Assembly: GCA_963971425.1 (NCBI GenBank)
Contig: OZ020526.1
Span: 18,691,173 to 18,755,172 of the forward strand
Length of the DNA stretch: 64,000 bases
From: Bryoerythrophyllum caledonicum
Lineage: Eukaryota > Streptophyta > Bryopsida > Pottiales > Pottiaceae
Direction: 5' to 3'
Of the stretch, positions 47,246 through 57,347 are shown one piece after another. Position 1 is the first letter of the stretch; each line of letters starts with the position of its first letter. Both the position numbers and the translations under genes were made by a program. The notes under the pieces were generated by a model. The model saw only the letters and a program-made list of their open reading frames with translations. It was not told the DNA's origin and did no database searches.

Positions 47246-48926
47246 AGAAGGAAAGGGCCATTTGTGTATTGATTTCATGATGGGCAAAGTACAAGTGCGG
47301 GAATGGTGCATCAAATAAGTAAGTTTGGAGGTGGGAAATGAAGATGTGGAATTGCATGACTTTGAATGGTCTTGGTATGATGTGTAGGAATGAAGAATGA
47401 ATGGACAAATACATTTGTAAAGAGATTTTAGAGCAAGAATTGATTTAAACAAGGCATGCATACAATTTATATTATGAGTTTGATTTTTTAAGAAGATAAT
47501 GATTCTATTATAAGGCATTGCAAGCGATGTGGTACCGAACATTTACATCTAGGATCTTCTTTGCGAGCAGTGACCACATCCACTCTACACCCTTCTGTTT
47601 GTACTAGATTATTCCATGTAAAAATATAATACATCATGATATACAAAACATAAATAAATAAATATAATATATATAATTATGTATTATTTATGGTATGATT
47701 ATTATATATAATTATCTTATGGTACATGTGTTGTATACAATAGATGCTATTTATATCATGAGTTAAATATAATATATATGTTAAATAATATGTATATTAT
47801 ATATAGCACATTTAATATATAGTATATATATTCTAGATGTATAAAAAATGTATTATATAGTACATATGTTGTTTATAATAAATACGCTACATATCAATAT
47901 ATATAATAGAAAACAATTTGTCATGTGCGTGTTTGGAACATCTGAAGGGTTTTTATCTAACTACCCTAAGGTGACATCCTTCAAAAACAAAATCTTTTGG
48001 AGGAATTACTTTGTCTTTTGAACATTGTGACTTAAAATTCAAATGTGCCCTTTGGAGTCATTTAAATGTGTCCTTTCATTAAAATTTGGATAGGCATTTC
48101 ATTAATATTAAATTAGGTGATACCCATATGAAATTTTTTGGACAAAATTTAAGTATTTTGATGACACTAATAACTATGGGGTATACTACCTCGGATACAT
48201 AAAGTAAGTAATGGGTATTTCAAATAATATATGGATATTTATAGTACGTGATGGATAATTAATTTTCCTCTTGCTATTTCAAAAATTAGTTTTCTGATCA
48301 CACACCAAGATTTTACCAGAAGAAGGGAAGATGGTGCACAAAAAAAATGAGTAGTAGTTTGACTACCACTGCTTTGCTTTGCTGATGTGCCCTTGCTTAT
48401 GTTGATTTGGGGTCAACATTCAGTTCTTAGTTGTTCATGAAGCATTTCATAAATACTTCCTAAACATGCAACTAAACTTCTTAATTCAAAAGCAAAGTTA
48501 CATCCTACAAAAGTGATGTTTGAAGTGAAATATTATTGCATTGAATATTTTGCAAAAGGAGAATGAGTCTCAACAAAATGAGGCACATTGTATACACAAA
48601 TGAAACAAAAAAGAAGTGGCAGCCTTTTCTTTTAATTTAATGCTCCAATGACTCAAATTCTTCAATTCTCTTTTGGCCCGTCAATTACAACGGGGTTCCC
48701 ATCGTAGTATTTACATGCAATATTATATTATATTATATATGATATATACTATATATGGATAGTATGTTCTATATACTATACATAATACATATTATATATG
48801 ATATATAGTACATGCTATGTGTGTTGTATACATACTATATCTATCACATGTGCTAAAATATATTTGTTATTTCTTCATTTTTAAGTGTAGAATAAATATT
48901 CCATATGGTATATATCCAATACGTAT
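47246..48926. other. AT-rich stretch without genes
   Basis: Includes TATA-rich low-complexity tracts at about 47640-47900 and 48720-48860. No ORF of note. Confidence 0.5.
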
Positions 48927-48995
48927 AGGAAGAACTATGGTCTCCGAAGGAAACCAATGTGAATATAGTGTTTGTTTATTCTCTTCAACAAGCAT
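48927..48995 (-). mobile_element. Fragment of a LINE/SINE 3' end
   Basis: GGAAGAACTATGGTCTCCGA followed by GTGAATATAGTGTTTGTTTA and TTCTCTTCAACAAGCAT aligns with the 3' ends of the LINE copy at 57.35 kb and of the SINE at 51.5 kb. The rest of the element is not recognisable. Confidence 0.6.
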
Positions 48996-50053
48996 TCAAT
49001 ATGAATACATATACATGTTCAATGTATGTGATCAGTTTTATAATATTGTATTCAGTATATTCCACTATTTTCAACATATATTTTATTCATTTCATAAGTC
49101 TGTACCCTACGTTGGGATCGCTTTAGAACATAATTAATTCCAACCAGAGAATTGACCAGGATTTTGAAATTATTAAGTTTTTGTCTAGGTGGTACCCACG
49201 TAGTATCAAGGTGCTACCCCTAGAATGCATAGGTGATACCCATGTGACACTTGTATGATACCCATGTCATATATGATACCCATTGTGTCCGAATTATTGT
49301 GTCAAAAAAAAAAGCATTTCGTTTTGACATAGAGGTGTTGGAAAAGAGCCTTTCATCCCAGGGTAGCTTTTTATCCAGGTAAGTTCACAGTATTGAAGAT
49401 CGTGAGCAGGAGAAAGACTGAGATTCGTTTCAGGAGTTCATTAACCAATGGTTATTACTCTCCATCACGGCATTCCCCAGCAAATTAAGAAACTCACTAC
49501 AATCTTCCCGGCAGACTGAGTTTCAGCAGCTAACCAGCCTAACCTGCTCCGGAATACAATCACAGTGCCAAATTTAGACATGATTTTTCATAACGGTTGA
49601 GACAACTACCTCACATACATAGTGATTCCATCCCCGCGGTATACCCAGAATTAAAAAATTATATGAATTCTCTCTCTTAAAACCCTGTCCAACTATCATA
49701 AAAGATTTAAAAAAGAATTACAACTGAACCAGTGGACAACCATTCACATACAAAATCAGTGCGTCAGAAACTGTACTAGTAACTTGTTTCGGATTTCTGA
49801 TCATGTTTTACTACTCAGCTGCAAGGAGGCAGCCGAGGACTTATCGGCGAATAAACAAAGTCCTAAAACGGAGATGCACTCAAGCTCATTCTACTGATCC
49901 CGCCCTCCCACATATAAAAAAAAACTGCATGTGCACAGAAGGAACCATTCAGCTACAAAACACAACCCACACATCCTCCAGTGCTCCGGTCCAGTGCAAG
50001 TGGTACAATAATTATATTGACAGTCTTGATGCTACACCAGTGACATCCGAAAT
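48996..50053. other. Spacer and probable 3' flank of psbP
   Basis: At 49180-49290 the words GGTGATACCCATGT/GATACCCATGT form a degenerate array; related GGTATCA words occur near 1450-1520 and 54430-54500. From about 49370 the composition becomes balanced; the part next to 50053 should hold the psbP 3' UTR. No canonical AATAAA was found in that orientation close to the stop. Confidence 0.45.
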
Positions 50054-51105
50054 CTAGGCGACGGTGAAGGAGTTCCACGTTCCCTCAACGAACTTCTTCA
50101 CACCCTTGAACCATCTCTTGTCTCCGGCCTGCGCCTTCAACAAGTACAATTGGCCGTCCTTCACCGTAGCAGCGATCAGCTGATGCTTGCCTCCTTCATC
50201 TCCATCAGCGGTGCGGGTCAGCACGCTGAGCTTGTAGTATGGCCTGCCGTTCACCTGCACCGTGTTCGCCTCCAACAACGAAGCGGTCGCCACGGCGTTG
50301 TTCAAAAATCCTCCCTCTGAGGCAGTCTTGCCGGAGTAGCTCTGCTTTCCGAGCAGGTACGAAACCTGGAAAATATGGACATATTTCATTTCGCATTCTG
50401 TATCATCTCACACAAGATGAGCATCTCCCATTCATAAACCATCTGAACACGATATAAGCGCCGTAAATCAACATAGCGCAATCAACAAACCATGAAGTCA
50501 ACTGCGAGTAATCGCAAACACATCGGCTCACCTCATCAAGGAACTTCTCCGGGGGACCGTAATCGGTGATGGATCCCTTGCTCGCGGGGGTGACGGATAC
50601 GAACAGGTTGGTCGTGGAGTCGAAGTTGTCCTCGAACCTCAACACGGTACCAGGAAACTCCTTCTCCTTGCTGGGGTTCCACTTCGCGGGGATGTCCAAG
50701 CTGAAGCCCTCACCCTTGTACGGGGTGAAACCAGTTTGCTTCTTCAGGGAACCGAACACATTAGCTGCAAACCAGGCCACAACCCTCGATCAGCCAACAA
50801 TTTCTCAACCCTACCAAACCCTCAAAGCAATGCAAAGAAGAAAACGTACCACTCTCGCCGTACGCAGCGTTGGCGGGGGCGATCTTGGCGCCGGCAGCGA
50901 CGACCCCAGCGACGAGGGCGAGCGCGGCGCGGCGGCTGACGGTGTCGGAGTCCTCACCCTTGGAGGCGCGGACGGCGAAGGAGCGCTGCACGGGGGCGGC
51001 GCGGGGGGCCGCAACGGTGACGGAGGCGCCGTTGAGGCTGGACTTGGAGGCGAGCGAGGCGCTCTTGAGGACGAGCCCGGAGGACACGGCTGCGGTGCAC
51101 GCCAT
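50054..51105 (-). CDS. psbP: PsbP, 23-kDa oxygen-evolving-complex protein of photosystem II, precursor
   Basis: Three exons: 51105-50850, 50764-50532, 50365-50054 (801 bases, 266 residues). The introns of 85 and 166 bp have GT-AG ends, and joins fall inside a codon (G / CT, giving E-S-A-N-V-F-G) and between codons (L-D-E / V-S-Y). ATG context is GCAGCCATGG. Residues 1 to about 47 form a Ser/Ala/Arg-rich chloroplast transit peptide. Residues 57-80 carry the thylakoid Tat signal with S-R-R (58-59), a hydrophobic core and A-N-A, with expected cleavage before A-Y-G-E-S. The mature part of 186 residues is the usual PsbP length, with [13 protein letters not shown] and F-V-E-G-T-W near the C-terminus. 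PsbP binds the lumen side of PSII and supports Ca/Cl retention at the Mn cluster. Frame and splice sites are intact, so it is probably functional. Confidence 0.96.
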
Positions 51106-51520
51106 GGCTGCAGCTAGGAGGGAAGCGGGGCGGGAGAGGGGGAAATGGAAGGGGAGGAATGGCTGGCTCGATCACTGCTGCGATGGCAACAAGCGCCGGG
51201 CTTGAGTATGTGAAGGGGGGCCGCGAGAGTGGCGGTGGCGATGAGCGATGGGGAATGGCTGACCACTGCGAGTGCCATATCTGCTGCGTTATCCTCTTTG
51301 GCTGAGATGGCCGCGCTGCCATTGGCCGCGGCCCGCTTTGGCCCACCCGCTCTGGATTGCTGCCCGGCCTTCCTATCAGATGCCCGCTTCCCGGATCAAG
51401 TGCGTGCCTTCTGCACTCGTCCGTGTGTGTCGTCAGCACCCCCTTTTTTCCTTGGTTTTTCGCCTGCACCCAGATTAGCGGCACTTTGTTTTTCCACCCG
51501 GCCACATTGGAGACCTGAGA
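51106..51520 (-). promoter_or_regulatory. psbP upstream region
   Basis: About 415 bp, GC-rich near the ATG, with C/T-rich leader text. On the sense strand a CCAAT sits at 51321-51325 and a GATAA (I-box-like word of light-regulated genes) at 51289-51293; no clear TATA box. The interval ends at the SINE target duplication (51521). Individual words are weak evidence. Confidence 0.35.
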
Positions 51521-51531
51521 GAATTTTATCA

Positions 51532-51861
51532 TGAAGAAGAGCGTAAGTATAGTGTTTGTTCATTCTCTTCACTAAGCATATTGTCACAGGAGATAGGTTA
51601 GTGTAATAGAACTACTCATCCCTCTCGAGGGTAAACACTTCTCAACACTGAGTGCTTCCCTGCACTAATTGTCTTAGAGACAACCGACATGTCATATCCC
51701 CCAAGGGCTTTGTGAGTCCCCATACAACAAGGTCTTGGGACCCCTTACCATATTTGGTTGGACTATGGTGGTAGGCGCCACGCCGGCAATAGGACTTGAA
51801 TTCACAACCACCTCACCGATGTGCCATGACCCAAACCACTACACCAAGGCCGTTGTGCCTT
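51532..51861 (-). mobile_element. tRNA-derived SINE sharing the LINE 3' end
   Basis: In minus sense it starts AGGCACAACGGCCTTGGTGT, with a Pol III A box TGGTGTAGTGG (51836-51846) and a B box AATTCAAGTCC (51792-51802) about 33 bases apart, as in tRNA genes. A unique body follows, then a 3' region (about 51534-51650) matching the LINE 3' UTR in order (TTCACTAAG, TAGAACTACT and TCGAGGG words, read on the plus strand), and a CTTCTTC tail. The flanks GAATTTTATCA (51521-51531) and GAATTACATCA (51862-51872) are an 11-bp duplication with two mismatches, the same length as the LINE's. Confidence 0.8.
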
Positions 51862-51884
51862 GAATTACATCAACGTTGATATGT

Positions 51885-52715
51885 TTCACTTGAACCCTAT
51901 AATCCTTTACCGCCCAGGGATGTTTTTGAAAAAACCAAGATTTTTGCTGATTTTTTTCTTTGAACCGGATTTGATGGAACTACAATGCCTAATATTAATA
52001 TCTAACCTTACAAAATTGAACTTAACCCATGACCTGAACTTTGGGGAAATTTTGCACAACATCCAATGGTTGATGGAATAGATTATGGTGTTTAAAGTTA
52101 CTGTATATTGGTAGTGAAAACTCTAGAATTTGGAGGGTGTACTACTTTAATTATCAATAGATTCTTGCAAGAATTTTTTTACTTTGAATTAGAGCGGTTC
52201 ACATGTGCACTAGGTTGATAGCTTCGCATTGACATACCATATGCGAAGAAAATATTTATACACAATTATTGGTGATTTTTTTGTTTTTTTCAACTTGATT
52301 GTATATGAAAATGTTCCAACCTTATACAAATCAATACGGAAGTTTTGTATGTGAGGAGAGAGACCAATAATCACAAAACAATGAAGGATGTCTTAAAGAC
52401 AAAGTTCAATCAAAATTTAAGACCAAATCAATGTGCATGTGTGTGAAATACAACATAGCATGTGGCATGGTATTCACTGTATTTTAGTGAATTTGGTGTG
52501 TTTTGTGTTGTATTCCTAGCTTTTCCAAGAGTTCTACAAATCCAAATCATGATTTGATTGTTGGAGAGTGTTCATGTAATGACTGCGCAAATCTTAACCT
52601 TGCATCTCAAAGCCCAATTCCTCATGGATTTCATGCAAATTGAGTTTTAGCACCTATGGAGGCCCATTTTGGGCTTCCTAGGCGTAGAGGTTTAAGGCCA
52701 ATGAGCTTTTTTGGC
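51885..52715 (+). repeat. Dispersed repeat R1, copy 2
   Basis: Matches 135-945 in opposite orientation. No coding capacity. Begins just beyond the SINE and carries a degenerate family core at about 51885-51915. Confidence 0.75.
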
Positions 52716-53167
52716 CTGTGAGGATCTACAAGGGTTCTAGATCGTGCAAAATGGCATCTATGCAATGGATACATTTATGCACAAAAATCTACAAACTCAT
52801 TTCACGGAAATCACTGTAGCCCAATGCTTGCACCGATTGCGGTGGCGATGGTCTCAACATATGCCCATCTTCCTCCACCTCTAAGTCATGGTCTATTTTT
52901 CCCTTTGAGGTGGCCTCTAGCGCTTTCTATAAAAGTTCTTGTTTTAAAACGACCTATACATGGTCAATCGGCCTTAAAGGGTTGAAAAGTGTTCATTTAT
53001 TTTGTTTTAGTGTAAAGACTTGTTGTTTCCAATGGGGGAAGGTTAGTCCCCCAAGATCTTGTCCTGACACTATATCATGTCCCAGTGCAAAACCTTGTCC
53101 CGTCCCAACGCAACTCTCTATTCCGGCAGGATATCCTATCTCCCTTTATGTCTATTATTATTCTACT
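52716..53167. other. Gene-free spacer
   Basis: Nothing recognised except a GGCCTTAAAGGGTTGAAAAG string near 52972, which resembles a decayed TTAA-element end. Confidence 0.4.
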
Positions 53168-53178
53168 GCAATCAAATA

Positions 53179-53654
53179 AGAGAGAAGAAGAAGAAAAATA
53201 AGAGTTCCGGTCTCGGAAGGGGCCGGAGTGAATGAAGTGTCTGTTTGTTCCACCACTAAATCTATGTCCCTCGGACATAATTTAATAGTGTGGAACTACC
53301 CCCCTTCTTGAAGATAGATATTATGTAATCAGTAACCAAGAACCAAAGACTAAGTAGAGCCATAGGGCTCAGTTCCAAGAGATGATCTATAGAGGTTAAA
53401 TGTGTGTTTTGAGAGGTTTTAAGGGGGGATCATGTAATTTGCGGAGGGGTTGGTTATTTTAAAGTTTTTGTTTGTGTAGAAGTATGGACATCGCATGTTG
53501 GATAGCAATGGTGTTAATTTTAGAGAATGTCTTTCTAACTAGATTAATGGGGATATCAAACGTTTTTTCAAGACTTGTCATAGAGAGGATAAAGGTAGTA
53601 GCTCTAGCTCCAACGCTACTGAAAATAAGGGGGTCAACTTTCCATCCAAAACAC
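53179..53654 (-). mobile_element. 5'-truncated LINE copy (about 0.48 kb)
   Basis: Has the (TTC)n tail, 3' UTR with hairpin (53263-53279) and the C-terminal end of the ORF (53459-53650), then stops abruptly, as expected for incomplete reverse transcription. Possible 11-bp duplication: GCAATCAAATA (53168-53178) and GCAATTAAACA (53655-53665), two mismatches. The truncated frame is not functional. Confidence 0.85.
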
Positions 53655-53794
53655 GCAATTAAACAATTATGCACTTAGCCAAGTGCAGTGGTTGCTGGTA
53701 GAAAGCTGCAAGTTATTTGCTCATAATTTTTTAAAAATCAAAATTTGGCAATAGTTTGTGGTTTTAAACACATATGTTGTTAGTTCTTTGGTGA

Positions 53795-54330
53795 AATAGC
53801 ATATTAATCCAAGTCAATTATTTTCATACATTGTCACACATTTTCGGCCAAGGTACCAAAAACACTTCTACCTTTCCACATAAAACTTTGAGATCTTTGT
53901 ATGATTTACTTTTGATTTTTCCTACGGCATTATGTGATGTAAACCTTCTTATTGACCATTTGGATTCTCATTTAAAACAATATCGAGTTCACAAAAAAAT
54001 ATAACGTGAATTGAGAATTTTTTAACCTCCACTCATTGCACAATTTTTTTGAATATGCTACACTCCTTTTCTACCTTTAAAAATTGGTGCGTAAGGAACT
54101 ATCAACGTGCTTAACATTATGGTAATTAATTGAGACCTTTTATAGTGCAAAAATTAAACACCAATTGAAGTCAAACTCTGCTGGTCCAGTAAACGCAGGG
54201 AAGTAAATGAGCCTTTTCTCTACTTCAAACATTATAATCTTTCAATCCGTGCGGTCAAACTTTATGAAATTTTGTGAGTATATTACTTAATAAGTCATAA
54301 TTGAGATCCTACGGTTAAAACTACCAAAAA
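53795..54330 (+). repeat. Dispersed repeat R2, copy 2
   Basis: Direct counterpart of 10330-10870; see shared words there. The core CTTTCAATCCGTGCGGTCAA occurs at about 54239-54258. No ORF. Confidence 0.75.
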
Positions 54331-54587
54331 ACTTCATTTATTCTTCCTTGTTAATTGCACAAAAACAAGCATTTTTAACGATTTTTCGTTGAGATATTTT
54401 CAACATAATTTCTGGACCAACGTACACTTTGGGTATCAATAACAAGTGTATCACCAGCAGGGTATGACTTTTTGGGCACCACTACCCGGATACCAACCAA
54501 GGTATCAATTTAGGGTTTTGGATTAGGGTTTTGACTTGCGGGTATCAATAAAGGATATCAATCCTTTGCAACGTTGGGTAGTCCTAT

Positions 54588-55863
54588 GAGGGGTGTGCGC
54601 GCGCACACCCCTTGCAGTAGTTGTGACGGAGGCTGTGATTGTGAGAGCCTAGGGTTTGGTAGAGGGAGACAATGGAGGTGTGGGAGAGATGGGCTTGTGA
54701 GGGCGGGAAGAGAAGGGCTATGAGGGTGGGGAGAGAGGACTTTTGAGGGAGAGGAATGGACGGAGTGTGAGAAAATGTGAAGGTGGGAGGGAGCTGGGGC
54801 GGCCTCTGAGGGTGAAAGAAGAATGTGAGGGGCGGCAGGCGTCCACCGATCCGAGGCCTCCAGCAGCTGTGCGCGATGAGTAGGGCACGATCCGACGTAG
54901 CTGTGCATAATGGCGACGAGCAGCTCGCACCGATCCGAGGAGCTTGATGATGCAAATTCACGGCGACATCACGGCGCCTTCTAGTCTCCTCATCTACGTC
55001 ATCAAGGCGACATCACGCACATTCACGACGACATTCACGGTCATCACGGCGCCTCTCCTGTCCACAAGCACACATTCAGGGCGACTTCACGGTGACATCA
55101 CAGAGTGGAACGCAACTTCACGGCGCCTTTCTGTCTCGACAGACACACCCTTCTCCTGTGTTGCATACGCGCCGCCTTCCTGTCTCCTTCCTTTGCTGTA
55201 AAGCTGCGCCCCACTCTTTGTCGAGATTCCCTCCTTCTTCGCAGAGATCTCCTTGTCTGCAGCTTCTCCTTAAGTCCGCAGAGATCTCCTTCTACGCAGC
55301 TTGTCTATGTGCAAGCTCCTTAAACGCAACTTGTCTGCGTCTGCATGGAGCTCCTTCCACGCAGCTTGTCCGTGTCTGCAGCGAGCTCCTTCTATGCACC
55401 TTACTGTGTCTGCAGCGAGCTCCTTCTCCGTGTCTTCTCTTTGTTTGCAGAGATTCCTTCACGTGGAGGAGTGCCCTCACCTCTCCTTTCCTCCGCGAGT
55501 CCAAACAGTTGCCTTTGCTTGTACACGGTGACACGAGATTCTTTATCCGCAGCTCTTGCTTGTCTGCAGAGACTCGGTGTCATACTCTGTACTACACTCT
55601 CTTGACAGTGTCTCGACAGGATTCCTTCTCTCCTCGACAATGTCACGACAGTGTCTCGACAGGAGATTCCTTCTCCGCAGCTCCGGTGCTTCTTCGCTTA
55701 AGAGCCCGCACTTTTCCTCTCTCGCGCGAGTCCAAATAGCTATGAGGATTATCAGCTGCAGAATCCATATTCATAACGCTTCCACAAATTGTCGTCCCAG
55801 ATCTCGTTCGGATGTGTTGGATGGAGGAACACTAGCATGCAAGGGTGTGCGCGCGCACACCTC
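54588..55863. mobile_element. 1.28-kb TIR element with palindromic ends (MULE-like)
   Basis: The left end GAGGGGTGTGCGCGCGCACA (54588 on) and the right end, reverse complemented, GAGGTGTGCGCGCGCACACC (from 55863), continue into TTGCA, giving TIRs of about 26-29 bp that are each themselves palindromic (GTGTGCGCGCGCACAC). Flanks TAGTCCTAT (54579-54587) and TAGTCTAT (55864-55871) look like a 9-bp duplication with one base lost, as in Mutator-like elements. The interior is C/T-rich with tandem repeats and has no transposase. Long Ser/Leu/Cys-rich ORFs inside come from the repeats. Confidence 0.7.
55256..55460 (+). repeat. Tandem repeat of about 36-38 bp inside the TIR element
   Basis: Five to six degenerate units around GAGCTCCTTCTACGCAGCTT and GTGTCTGCAG. 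Another set of repeated ACATCACGGCG words lies at 54958-55130. Confidence 0.75.
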
Positions 55864-55871
55864 TAGTCTAT

Positions 55872-57133
55872 GGAACTCCATGGAATCGTCTAGGATCTCA
55901 TGGGAACGTGGCTAGGATTTTTTAGTTTAGGGTTTGGGTTCCTAGTGGCGGCGGCTAGGGTTTGGATCTGTGGCGGCTAGGGTTGAGGTTTCTGGGCTGA
56001 TTTGTGTAGCTATATCCACAGACTCAGTGTCATACTCTGTACTACACTCATGGCTTCAGTTGTAGTGGTTTTGATGTCACTCAGTACACCGTTCCGTGAA
56101 TATAGTGTAGACCAGACTATTTAAAATTTCCTACACTAATTGAAAATTTAGGTGCAATTGTTGACTGAGACACACTTGCTTGAGAAGATATACTCAATCA
56201 GAACTTGGCATGCACATGCTTTGATGGAAATTAGTGTGAGTGATCTACATCAATAATCCCTCTACACTATATTCAGTGTTTAGTGTAGTTGATGTCTCCG
56301 ATCATATGTAAACATTCAACTTGTTTTGAATTTGATAATTTGAACATATTATTTGGTACCTTTTTGTGTGTTGAGCTGCCTATTTCTAGTTCAGCAATAA
56401 TCCATGTCCGGGGCCAGCGGGTGGAGAAAGTGCAATGTATTTGGAGTGCAGGCTGAAAGCAAGATTCGCATTCTTCAATCGGCAAAGGCTCACATACTAC
56501 AATATGTTGCAATGCAAACCGAAGCTATCGATGACGACCGTTTGCAAGCAGCCCTAAATTCTATGGAGTAGATAGTGTGCCTTTATGAGAGTATACTAGT
56601 TGTGTATGGTAATTGCTATATAGTGTATGTGTAAAAGTAGTAAATTCTAAGAGTGATGTAAGACATTATGTCATTAATCCATAGAGTAAAGGTGTTTTTA
56701 CTATTGGTGCTAAGTCCATTTGTAGAAGCATCTACATTTAGTTTCTACCATTGTATGCATTATGTACTACGTTAGAATATATTTTAATCATCTGCCAACC
56801 CTTGCATGAAGTGTATTTTTTTGTGATTACACCTGTTTGAATACTACAATCCTTCAAATTTATCTTTGAAATATTGTGAAACTATATTAAATACACATTT
56901 ATCTAGTATTAACGAGGGGCCACCAAAAATTAGTTGAAAGTGCCAAAAATCGCTTCCAATGTTAACAACCATGATTGTACACAATATTGTTGCAAAAACT
57001 CATTTTTTTTTCTTTGAAAAAACATTTTTTTTCTTCAATTTTGTCACTTTTGCTTGCAATGGCCGTTGTTGTACCTAAGTGCACTTTTATTTGGTGAGTG
57101 AAAAATTGCTTAATTGCGTGTTCCAAGTGCTAC
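55872..57133. other. Spacer with one small ORF
   Basis: An ATG-started 55-codon frame at 56404-56571 (plus), containing G-W-R-K and an amphipathic stretch, matches nothing I know. A 34-bp phrase (CTCAGTGTCATACTCTGTAC...) near 56022 repeats one inside the TIR element at about 55572. The rest is AT-rich with no gene seen. Confidence 0.35.
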
Positions 57134-57347
57134 AATGTCATTATTAAGTGGTTGATATTTATTAATTTTATTTTCAATTGCTTCTGGGGAAAATCCGTCA
57201 TTGCAATATTTGAATCCTATAAATTGGGTAGTAAGGTTTGTATTTATGTAGTCCGGTAGGGGGTCTTTACATGGTAGTCCTTTGGTGCATAGTCTCTTTG
57301 GTTTAAATCTGGCATTATTATGACATCTTTGGGTATCACATGTGCAG
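57134..57347 (-). mobile_element. LINE internal fragment (A)
   Basis: Matches the LINE ORF near 12667-12890 (C-terminal coding region) but lacks the 3' UTR. It stops exactly where the (TTC)n tail of the next copy starts. Confidence 0.75.

Noticed and set aside
50403-50531. Minus-strand continuation of the psbP exon 2 frame past 50532
   Set aside because: It is intron read-through; the GTGAGC donor and the following exon restore the conserved PsbP sequence.
54558-55739. Ser/Leu/Cys-rich and Pro/His-rich ORFs up to 215 codons
   Set aside because: They come from C/T-rich tandem repeats inside the TIR element; several overlapping frames are equally open.
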